From positions 2,418,001 through 2,482,000 of the forward strand of contig OY751490.1 in NCBI GenBank assembly GCA_963565915.1: 64,000 nucleotides of DNA. Direction: 5' to 3'. Below are positions 43,305 to 52,362 of the stretch, in pieces. The position numbers were made by a program, and so were the translations under genes. This stretch comes from Entoloma clypeatum. Taxonomy: Eukaryota > Basidiomycota > Agaricomycetes > Agaricales > Entolomataceae. Position 1 is the stretch's first letter. Each line of letters starts with the position of its first letter. The notes under the pieces were generated by a model. It was given only the letters and a program-made list of their open reading frames with translations, did no database searches and was not told the DNA's origin.

Positions 43305-44084
43305 CTAGAACCTGCGGAGTAGGAGAGGTGTCGGATTGTTGGGATGAAGATGGGGTTCGGGATACAGGTAGGGGTTGAAAATTAGTCCCTGTTCTAGGCG
43401 TCTGTTCGGTATCTGACTGCGCGGAGTCAAAAGTAAATTCGTCAGGGGACTCGTCGGCGGAATCGGTGGCAAAACGTTCGGGGTATTTCCTCTGTAGATC
43501 TCTAAGGAATCTCTGTTCCTGCGCATCTGTTGGTCGCGAGAAGGGGTCAAGTCTCTCATTTCGTGCCCAACGGTTGTACTCGGTCTGTTGCTCGTCGGTG
43601 GTGAAGTGGGCGTAGATCTGCTGCTTCGAGTAAGACGTGGTGATGCGGCTCTGGGACGTCTCAATGTGAGCGTCCTAATCAATCTTCTGATAACGGTTGT
43701 CTGGACACCGATAAACTCTCTGATCTCTGTGATCCGACCTGTCTGAGGTCCTTCTTGAACGCGAAAGCTTTCGAGTTCGTTCTGTTGGGCGTTGTAACGC
43801 GCGATCTGGTGTTGCTGAGCAAGATGGATGCTCTCTGCTATCTCGCCGTGGGGGCGATGCTCGTCGTTGTCTAGTTCTTCATCAAGCACCTGCTGTAGGA
43901 TGCGACGGATCTCCGATTCGATGTACTGCTGGATGAGTGTAAAATCGATACTGTCTCGAGGACTTAGCTCCTCCTGTCGGGCTTCTGGCGTGCTGAATGG
44001 GTTACTGGTGAAGTCTTCAAAGAAGCGCGACGTCTTGACTCGTCTGGTAGTTGCTCTCTTCGCTCTGGGCGAACCTAACGAGAT
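43305..44084 (-). CDS. Pre-gag frame (ORF0) of gypsy A2
   Basis: The minus-strand frame is open for 260 codons from the primer site to a TAG 2 nt before the gag ATG. It begins without an ATG. The first in-frame ATG (GHEMRDL) leaves only about 85 codons, and a GTG at 43889 would give 194. Visible content: an N-terminal helical region (DSIDFTLIQQYIESEIRRIL), a Gln-rich helix, an Arg-rich stretch (RRLIRTLTLRRPR) and a Pro-rich tail. Its last 54 codons are conserved in A1. It may be read from a non-ATG start, or be an N-terminal extension of Gag. No known domain recognised. Confidence 0.5.
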   Translation of the reverse strand: MSLGSPRAKRATTRRVKTSRFFEDFTSNPFSTPEARQEELSPRDSIDFTLIQQYIESEIRRILQQVLDEELDNDEHRPHGEIAESIHLAQQHQIARYNAQQNELESFRVQEGPQTGRITEIREFIGVQTTVIRRLIRTLTLRRPRAASPRLTRSSRSTPTSPPTSNRPSTTVGHEMRDLTPSRDQQMRRNRDSLEIYRGNTPNVLPPIPPTSPLTNLLLTPRSQIPNRRLEQGLIFNPYLYPEPHLHPNNPTPLLLRRF

Positions 44085-44091
44085 TTAGCAA
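44081..44091 (-). promoter_or_regulatory. Self-priming site of gypsy A2
   Basis: On the minus strand TTGCTAAATCT begins 2 nt after the 5' LTR and is the exact complement of AGATTTAGCAA in the LTR (44167-44177), which begins 32 nt after TATAAA (44204-44211 region). The same Tf1-like arrangement is seen in family B. Confidence 0.75.
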
Positions 44092-44093
44092 CT

Positions 44094-44462
44094 TGTTATG
44101 CGTAACAAACCGTTCCAAGGTTCGGGCAGAGTATGCAGGAAGATGGAAAGGCGAAGAGCAATGTGATTGCTAAATCTAAGGAATGTAGCTATGGTACATG
44201 AGGTTTATATAGTACTGACTATGAGCGGTAGCGAATGAGTCAGTAACTGTGGAAGGCAGTGCGCATGAGTAAGGCGACTGCGGAAGGCTATGCACTAATG
44301 AGTAAGCTGACTGTGGAATGAGTCAGACAGCTGCGGAAAGCGAGTCAGCGCAGGAGCGAAGTATACTAAAGGAAATAAAGTATAATACGATATGTGTAAG
44401 CGGGGCCGATGAGTAAAAGTGAAAAAGTAAGTGTATACGTCCGTAGTCGTTAGTCCGTAACA
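44094..44462 (-). repeat. 5' LTR of gypsy A2
   Basis: 369 bp; minus strand TGTTACGGAC...ACGCATAACA. TATATAAA lies at 44204-44211. It pairs with the LTR at 31000-31354. Confidence 0.95.
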
Positions 44463-44479
44463 CAGGTGGAACTTCAACA

Positions 44480-46190
44480 CTCCCCACCTGTGCTGTGTGC
44501 ATGCTGGTGTTCTCCATGTGTCCTGCACCATTTGTTGCACGTGTCCTGTCCTGTTTGTCATGTGTTCCCCCACTCTTGTGTCTGCTGGTGTGTGTCCCAC
44601 TGTTTCTCGTGTGTTCCCATGCACCATTCCTCACGCATATCCTGTCCCGTCCCTCATGCATCCCGCTGTTCTTGTGTCTGCTGGTGCATGTCCCGCTGTT
44701 TCTCATGTGTCCTGTCCTGTTTCTTGCACGTCCCGCCGGTCTAGCATCTGCTGGCATGTGTCCTGCCATTTCTCACATGTCCAGCCATTCTCACATGTTT
44801 TGTGAGTGGTTTTAGTGTTTTGAAGTCCAGTCTCAAAGACCTAGAACTGAACCAGAACCAGACTGGTAAAGACTGGTGAAAGACTGGACTGCAGTCTCAA
44901 GTTTCAGAATTTTGAGGATTGACCGGTCTCAGGTTCTTCAAATTTTGGAAAAAAAGAAGACTGGTTTAACACCAGTCTTGATTTTAGACTCAAAAAATGT
45001 AAACTGGTCATAGGTTCACACAGGTTCTTATAGGTTCACATAGATTTGTTCATCAAAGCTTCTATAAAATGTTTTGAAATGTGTCATAAATGATATTTTG
45101 AAACAGTTTTAATGAATTGGAAGATTACCAGTTTAAACTTAAACCAGTTTGAACCAGTCCTGGTTTACTTGTTTGAGAAAGGAAAGACTGGTCCACCAGT
45201 CTTTGACCAGTCCAGTCCTGGTTTCAGTTTTTTGAAGAAACCACTCAACCAGTCTTGGTTCTAGGTCCTTAATTTTTTGGGCAAAAAACTGGACTGGACT
45301 GGACTTTCAAACACTAAGTGGTTTGACATGATGTGAATGGCGGGAGTGCTTACCTACATATATGAGGGCACCATGGCCCTTGTGTGAACAGGGGAGGTGA
45401 GAAGGAGGGATGGAGGAGGGAGTAGAGGAAGGTGATGGGAGGAGGCGAGAAAGACGATAGGGACTTGGGATATTGTTCGACTTTCGGCTGTTGCCAAGGT
45501 CGGCAAGTTCCAATGTTTCACCATGCGTGTCTGGGCCCGGAACCTGCCGAGTAAAGGAGCCAAGACTTGTCACATCAAGTTCTTGTCTTTCCCATCACCT
45601 CCCTCCTCCTCCTCTGTCCCTCCCTCTCACCTCTGCCCCCCTGTGCACACAAGGGCCATGGTGCCCCCATATAGGTAAGCACCTCCGCCATTCACATCAC
45701 GTCAGACCACTCACGAAACATGTGAGAATGTCTGGATATGCGAGAAACGGCGGGACATGCGCCAACAGATGGGGGAACGGCAGGATGCGCAAGGAATGGA
45801 ACACATGAGAAATGGCGGGACACACACCAGCAGACACAAGAACAGTGGGACGCACAAGGGATGGGATGGGATATGCGTGAGGAACAGCACATGGGGATAT
45901 GCAAGAAACAGTGGGACATGCACCAGCAGACGTGAGAGTGGGGGGACACACGAGGAATGGCAGGCCACACCAGCAGACGCAAGAGCGGCAGGACACAATG
46001 AATGGAGGAACAGCGCAGGACATGCGAGAACGGCGGTAGACATGAGAAATGGCATGGCAGATGCGAGAACGGTGCGGCATGCATGAAAAACGACATGGGA
46101 CAGGCGAAAACAGTGGACACACGACAAACAGCGGACACATGCCAGCAGACACAAGAACAGTGAAAGGCACATGAGGGACGACGTACCAGG
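44480..46190. mobile_element. Fold-back palindrome with minisatellite arms
   Basis: The left arm (44480-44812 plus 45317-45470) and right arm (about 45590-46190) are inverted copies. The best matching part is agtggtttgacatgatgtga...ggcaccatggcccttgtgtg on the left against its inverse at about 45650-45720. The outer parts are tandem units with gtctgctggtgtgtgtcc on the left and ggacacacaccagcagac on the right. The centre (45470-45590) holds gttcgactttcggc. It is split by C2 on the left and by the MITE at 44813. Long inverted arms built of tandem repeats recall Foldback elements; no coding region. Confidence 0.65.
44813..45316. mobile_element. 504-bp hAT-like MITE (TAGTGTTT family)
   Basis: Termini TAGTGTTTTGAAGTCCAGTC and the inverse of GACTGGACTTTCAAACACTA, flanked by an exact 8-bp duplication AGTGGTTT (44805-44812 and 45317-45324). 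The interior is almost entirely variants of actggtc/gaccagt. It shares ends with hAT-like 2 at 19917-22465. No ORF. Confidence 0.88.
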
Positions 46191-46965
46191 GGGCATGATA
46201 TGCTTGGAGGACATGTGTTTATTTTTTATGTCATAGCACTGAAACTCAATCAACTTTTTCCAATCCATTTTTCGTGAATTGCTGTACCCTATTCTATGAA
46301 GACTTACACAAGGTTCCCAATTACCTTTACAGATTCCCTTAAAATCTATATATTACTGTATAGAAACTATATCACCTACCAGCTCTGCAAAGACCTTCAA
46401 ATTTTATGCTCCATCTCTAAAGATCTTCAAAGCTTAAACTTCAGCTCAACAGTGCTGTGAAGGGCTGCACAGAACATAGTCCATCTGCAACATATCTTCA
46501 GGAAAAATCAGTGTTTGCTGATGCGACCATGAGGAAAAGGTGATGCATAAGTAACGGAAATATGGATATGAAATGCATAATGGCATGGGGTTATGAATAT
46601 GAAATGCACAATGGCAACATGCAGAGACACAGAGAAAATGGATGTCCAAAATATTGGAAGTTGATCAGAGCAGATCAGAGTTTCAGAGCGGATATAACAA
46701 AGTCAAATAATGGAATGGATTTGAGGTACATGACATATCCCTACACTTGTGCTGTAGAGGTACAGAGGCCACACGAGATGAATTTGGTGTTGAGATGTGA
46801 TGTACTAAAACAGATCCATAAAGGAAAAATTGGATTGTAAATCGTCCTGATGGGCAAGTGAGTTGCCTGCAGAGTGTCATGACAGTAGATTGTTTTGTAA
46901 AGTACAGTATATGGTGCAGTCAGGTTGGGATATCGACGCGGAGATTACATGCTTTGGACGGCACA
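46191..46965. other. Boundary region between repeats and genes, with an LTR fragment
   Basis: No gene is visible. 46520-46699 is a truncated, diverged family B LTR in reverse orientation (gaaaaggtgatgcataagt...cggatataaca). 46700-46965 shows no repeat similarity that I can see and is probably the 3' flank of the kelch gene. Confidence 0.6.
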
Positions 46966-49900
46966 TCAAGCATCACTGGAAGGTCTTGTCTTGTGATCGG
47001 GATTCGCCAGGAAAAGGCTTGGTCGTGGAATTAGTCGATAGGTCACAGATATACCACTACCTCCAGCTGGTCTAACCCCTTCTTTCCAGTGCGTCATATT
47101 TAGTGGTGAAAGGAGGTGTTCGTCGCTCGATATTTGCTCGATGTCACGAATTCGCGTTGTGATTGGGGGCGATGGCATCAGCAGATCAGCTTCAGGATCA
47201 ATTGTCTGTGACGGGGCACCCAGCAAGGTTCGCGAAGGTAGGGACGAATATTTGGTAGACAATCGCGAAAAACGAGAGGTTGCATCTGAATGATCAGCTG
47301 GCAAATTGAGAGGCGATCGCAAAGTCCTAGTTTCCGTTGCGTGGAATGGGTCGGTCTTGGTATCTTCCGCTTGCATTAATCCTCGACAGTCCCGGGACCA
47401 GGAGTCAGAGTGGGTGTGAATGTGTAAGCCCATCGTGGTGTCATTTCTTGCTGTGCGTTGGGTCCCTGACCTCAGGATTTGAACATCCGCTGTTCTAGCC
47501 ATTCGCTCGATTGCCTCTGTATCTGCTGTTCCCACAGAGGTTTTGGATTTATTATGGGTTTCATAGACTGCGGAAAGCGCTTTTGATCTCGGCCAGCCAT
47601 GGACAGATTGGGAAGGATTCTGAATTGGCGTACTTTCACGGATGGAAGTCAGGTGGGGAGGTGGGTTAGGGTCCCTGAACTCAGATATTCCTCCAGAGGT
47701 TCTTGAAGCATTGCTTGATCTTCTATCCAGGAAACTAGTGCGCGAGAAACGGGTCCACCAGGAGTCACTGCGTTGGATAAATTGGCCGAAGGGCCAGGTT
47801 CTGACGATGGAAGTTGTAGGGAACGCTGTGGATCGCTGAGTTTCCGAAGAAGTCTGAGGAGTCAGTTGAGAGTGGGAGCCGTGGAACAGGGTATGGCTGG
47901 TGCTGGTGTGAGAAGAGTCAGAGTTCGGGTGTTCATGGATAGAGAGTGTTTTTCGAGCTATACGCTCAGATAAAGTTCCAAGAGCATGGCCTGCATGAGA
48001 GACAGGGAGGGCAGTTTGGATTGTTGTGAGTGGCCGCGGCAAAGGATGTAAATATGGTTGCCTGGACCTGGCGACCATCCTGCCCTCATCTATTCCGAGT
48101 CTGAGGTCCTCATCTATTTCGACTGGGTCAGCAAATGGATCGTCGTAGCTCTCGGAGCTCGGATGGGTCAGATGTCGTGGCCTTAGCGACGCGGCCTGAG
48201 TATCCATTGAAGTCTCATCGTCTCCAAGTAGCACGGACGCGTCGGCGGATGAGTCGGTTTTCTGCCTCCGCGATGGCATATCTAACATGCTAGGCTCAGG
48301 AGGTCCCACGCGCTGGCCAAGAATGCCCCTCAGAGACCAAGAACTCCCGCTAATCCCATCAAGCCCGCTCCGGGCATGCCACGCACCAAACTCCCTAGTG
48401 TCTTCATCTGCTAGTATATCCCTCCTCTCTGGAGCGTTGCTTGATCTGCCGGCAACTGCAATACTCCCAACAACACCGAACAGGATGTTGAAAAAACCAG
48501 AGTTCCATCTTGATCGCCTGTTGTGATATCTCTTATTCTCGAACGATATAGCAATAGGGCCACCCTCGAAATGGAGGCTACTTCGGCCATCATCTTCGCC
48601 CTGCTCAAGGGCCATGAAACGAGTGTTATCGCGAACCACTGATCGTCTCCGCCCCACATGATATGTTGCTCCGACACCAAGCATTATCAATACGAGAACA
48701 CCAAGACTCACACCAATAGCAACCATCATATTCTTTCTTCCGCCTGAGTTGGGAGTCGGGGTGTCGCTTGGACGATCGCTGGATGTGGTCGAGCCACTGG
48801 AGGCAGAGGTACCAGATGATTTTGGTATTTGGGACGAACCGCTCTGCGTAGCGGAAGGTTGGAGTGGCGAATAAGTCGACAAAAAGGTGTCTTTGACGTA
48901 GTCATAGACTTGTAAAGCAGACGGTGCCACTGAGTTCTCAAGGTAACCTGATGTCAAGTTCGTTAAAGAGTGGTGATTAAGTACGTAGAAAAACAGACCG
49001 AAATCGAAGATAACCTGGTCACCTAATGATACAGCGAAGTGATCGCGCCGAGCACCCAGCTGTGATAATGACTTGACTTGTTTCCATATCATGACATCCT
49101 GTGACGTGTTCAAGATCCATCCATCCGCAAAATTGATCTGAAGTGCATCACTTCCTCCGTGAATCAATACGTTTCCATTTCTGAGAGATGTTGCCGCAAA
49201 CGATCTACGAGGTGCGGGAAGAGAGGAGTTCGAAGCTTCTAACAAAGACCAGGATGGCGAGTTCTGGAGGGTATTGAGAGCCCATACGGTGGACAGGGGA
49301 GTGAGGGAGCCCGAAGACGCGGAATATCCGCCAAATACTAGTAATCGACCATCAGGTAAAATGATTGATGCATGACCAATAACATCGGGTGGACCGTTCT
49401 CGCTGGGAAGGGTGGTGAAGGAAAGTATGTCCGGTTGGAAGAAGTAGTGTTCAGACAATATCTTGTCAGAACCATCCGCCATCTCTCCCCCTATAACATA
49501 AAGACGGCCAAAGACATCCGTTGCACTGGAATGGTAGATCCGTCGAACAGGTTCATTGGCCCAGGACACACCCTGTGATATCCAACCTGGTTCTAGTTGA
49601 TTAGAAAGGTCCATCAGGTAAGCAGAGTCCGGCAAGTTCACAAGAACGGTCGGAGAGTTAGGACCAGGCTGGCCGCCGAAGAGGAGGACATGCGAGGCGT
49701 TCAAGACGGATAGCGTGTGCCAGGAAAGAGATGGTGCCTGTATTGGGAAGTTTGAGGAGAGAAGCTGCCATGGAGGGGAAGAGGTGGCGAATGGTGTAGA
49801 TAGAGATAGACGAAGGAGATCGTTATTGGTTGGAGCTGCCGAATATCCGTATGAATTGGATGGGTCAGTTTTTCCTCCGTGAACATACAACGCGTCCTTT

Positions 49901-50058
49901 ACAACAACAGTTGCTTGGCCCCATCTAGAGGGCTAAGGAGTGAGTTTGAACATGCGAAATTGGCAGCAGTTGAGAGCGGACCTCGGTACGGGATCATAAG
50001 CAACGGTGCAGAAGTTTGAAATCGGGTACAAGAAATACAAACCCAATAACAACTTCAT
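46966..50058 (-). CDS. Kelch-repeat single-pass membrane protein
   Basis: Two exons are proposed: 49990-50058 (signal peptide, MKLLLGLYFLYPIS) and 46966-49932, with a 57-bp intron. The donor GTACCG is weak, so exon 1 is less certain. About 1011 residues. The N-terminal half is a kelch/galactose-oxidase-like propeller with repeated GG motifs (YVHGGKTD, LLFGGQPG, YVIGGEMA, LVFGGYSA, LIHGGSDA). A Ser/Thr-rich stalk precedes one transmembrane helix (MVAIGVSLGVLVLIMLGVGA, about residue 435), then a basic stop-transfer HVGRRRS and a long cytosolic tail. Extracellular propeller with cytosolic signalling tail is inferred. It is divergent from the J-protein gene. Confidence 0.85.
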
Positions 50059-50727
50059 ATATAATGATACAAGAAATGCAAATACAGGTGCAAGATCGTC
50101 AGACATTCATGCCGGAGGGTGAGGCATATGAGGCATTCAGCAGTGGTCGCGATTGAAGTTGACTACCAGTGCACCGCCACCTCAGTGAATTATACTTACG
50201 AGGAAACCCCAAATCAACACTAGCCAATCATCAATCTCAGAACCCTCGTTCAAAGACGCCCCCCACGAGGACGTATGTGACGATCCAACAGGAATGTCGT
50301 TGCTTACCGCTATCCCGGGCGTATCATCGATGGTTTGATACATCGATTGGGCGATTTGGTAAGTGCCAGCGTAGAATATCAATAGGTTTGACCCAAAGAC
50401 AGTAAATCATATAGGGACTGCTGGTTACAGGCAATAGATTTCTTCGGTGCCATCACTCGGCTGGACGTTCATTTTAGAACCTTTCTTCATTCGCCCCATC
50501 ATGACTCAATAAGGATCAGCAACTCGGCCTCTTTTTCTCGACGCACGGTCCTAACGTGCTATCCACGAGGCACACAATCCCTGAAGCCTGAAGGCCCGAA
50601 GGCCCAGCCATGATGAGAATCGTTATCAAGTCCATCATCAGCTTTAAATTACCCCACATTTCTGTGTGCGCATCTAGTCGGCTGCTGCCGTCGATCCAAG
50701 CCTCCGCACTAGATTGACATCCTCTTT
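50059..50727. other. Divergent intergenic region
   Basis: Lies between the kelch (-) and J-protein (+) genes. A minus-strand frame at 50182-50382 ends DDWLVLIWGFL directly before GTAAGT. It could be an exon of an unrecognised or decayed minus-strand gene, but no partner exon was found. Otherwise no feature. Confidence 0.45.
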
Positions 50728-52107
50728 ATGAGTCTCGAGAAGCCCTACATCTCTCCCGACGTTGGTATGCTCGAAATCAAGCACGCCTACAGACAAATGG
50801 TAAATCATCGATGTCCCCTTCAGTGCTTCCAGGCTTTCATCCTTCGACAGGCCGTGAAATGGTATTCTAACAGAACCTTTGAACCTAAGGGTAAGGCATG
50901 CCCTAGTGCTATTGACATGTTCTCTGAGGTGAGTCTATGCCATGCTTGATTTTGTCCTACTGATGATGATTGCAGGGGAATAACGCGTACCACCAATCCA
51001 TAACCCGCCACCTTAGTTGTACCAATACAAACGCAATCAAAGAGAACGCAATGCCACCGATACCGGCACCTATCTCCCAGTCATCTATGTCTTCTCTCAA
51101 TTCATCCCAGCCCTCCCGATGCTTGGCTCGCAGACAACTCAGTCTTCGACCATCGGACCACTTAAGCGCTTCATCGCGAATGCGGAGAAGTTCTGATATT
51201 ACAGTCAATTTATCAAATACTGAAGCATCATCCGAGGTCATGCACTGCTCGAAATGGGCCACATTGCCTTCAAGACCATACTGTGCTAGCGACTCTCCTT
51301 TCTTGCCGAACAAGCGTGCCGCGGTCATCAACCATATGGCGCGTTTGGGATTGTAACATGGTATCTTCGCTGTTATTATAACTGCTGATTTCTCCTTAAC
51401 AGACCGTCGAAATCTAATGCGAAGCCTCACTACGAAGCTACCAATTTGAACGCGCTGCTGTCGGGCCCCCCTTTACAATGGCTTGGCATCGGCACACATC
51501 AAGAATGGGTTTATTCTCTCACTCTAACCCTCGAAGAATTATTCTTCGGGAAAATATGTCGTTTCTGTATCGTCCGCCAGCTACTTTCTGGCAAATCCAA
51601 GAACGTCATGCTCGAGATCAATGTCCCTCCAGGATGCCAGACAGGGACAAAAATTATGTGCCGCGGGGTCGGACACGAACTCTCGCCTAAGAAATTCCAA
51701 GATGTGATATTGGTCGTGGATGAGGCACCACATGATTTCTTTTTTCGCAATCACGATAACCTCTTTGTGGACATCCGGCTGAATTGGCCGGAAAATGTTC
51801 GCCAACAACTCGAGACGATATACACCAGAGGCATAGATGGTGAGGAGATAAGCATTCCTATAGACCGTACTAGGAATAGGACAACGAGGGGAAGCCTTTG
51901 CGTCACAGGAGCTGGCATGCCAGTTACAGATGGGGGAAAGGTCCGCAGCAGGGGTGATCTGATCGTCCGGTGAGTGCACTATCTACCTACTTTCACCCCT
52001 GACGACTTACTCTCGCTATCTGTAGTTGGGAGATACAACCATTGGCCTCGCAGACAAAATTGCGACAGATTTTACATCGTTTGTTCAGATATCCTAAACC
52101 TTTGTAA
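50728..52107 (+). pseudogene. Degenerate DnaJ/Hsp40-like gene, interrupted
   Basis: Exons 50728-50799 and 50851-50928 give a J-domain start: ISPDVGMLEIKHAYRQM, then AVKWYSNRTFEP. The invariant HPD is replaced by YSN, which in known J-proteins abolishes stimulation of Hsp70. The class II C-terminal substrate-binding region appears from about 51403 to 51969 (LTLTLEELFFGK, LEINVPPGCQTGTKI, VILVVDEAPHDFFFR), with a last exon 52026-52107. The G/F linker and the rest of the J-domain are missing. In their place is an antisense ORF (50957-51430), and the phases of the flanking exons do not join. A chaperone-dead paralogue or pseudogene. Confidence 0.7.
50957..51430 (-). CDS. Hypothetical protein with C-terminal membrane segment
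   Basis: About 157 residues, open on the minus strand within the J-protein locus. Helical body (LTVISELLRIRDEALKWSDG, HREGWDELREDIDDWE) and one predicted transmembrane helix near the end (IGAGIGGIAFSLIAFVLVQL) followed by basic/aromatic residues. No start context or upstream exon was resolved, so it may be a fragment of a larger gene. I do not recognise the family. Confidence 0.45.
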   Translation of the reverse strand: MRLRIRFRRSVKEKSAVIITAKIPCYNPKRAIWLMTAARLFGKKGESLAQYGLEGNVAHFEQCMTSDDASVFDKLTVISELLRIRDEALKWSDGRRLSCLRAKHREGWDELREDIDDWEIGAGIGGIAFSLIAFVLVQLRWRVMDWWYALFPCNHHQ

Positions 52108-52362
52108 CACGTACCCTGGAGTTCCTCACCAAGAATGGTCTCTCAGATGATGTTATCATGATCATATCCATGAAACAGCGAACCGGGAGTTATCAATTGT
52201 CCGAACCCGCTGTATATAGCGTTACTAGACAACATGTAATCTATTGTACATAGGTACTTGTGTGATAAAGCAGTAAGGGGTACACAGCAGCAGGCAGTTC
52301 ATAAGAAGTGGGGAAATGAAAACGACAGTCAGATGTTACAACCCAAGAATAGTAAGTAGGAC

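Larger units (their letters stand above)
31000..44462 (-). mobile_element. Ty3/gypsy chromodomain retrotransposon, family A copy A2
   Basis: Reverse-strand element with LTRs 44094-44462 (5') and 31000-31354 (3') and target duplication CAGGT (30995-30999 and 44463-44467). Order on the minus strand: LTR, self-complementary primer site, ORF0, gag, protease-RT-RNase H, [element B], integrase-chromodomain, accessory ORF, LTR. Without B it is about 6.55 kb. One nonsense codon in RT and the B insertion inactivate it; the other frames are open. Confidence 0.95.
25554..44479 (+). mobile_element. Ty1/copia retrotransposon C2 (split by nested gypsy elements)
   Basis: 5' LTR 25554-25863; 3' LTR 30703-30999 plus its last 17 bp at 44463-44479 on the far side of A2. 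The target duplication CTCCC is at 25549-25553 and 44480-44484. Without A2, C2 is about 5.5 kb and closely related to C1. Order of events: C2 inserted, then A2 into the C2 LTR, then B into A2. Confidence 0.95.

Noticed and set aside
50182..50382. Minus-strand 66-aa frame ending DDWLVLIWGFL before a good donor
   Set aside because: No matching downstream exon, domain or start; noted only within the intergenic entry.
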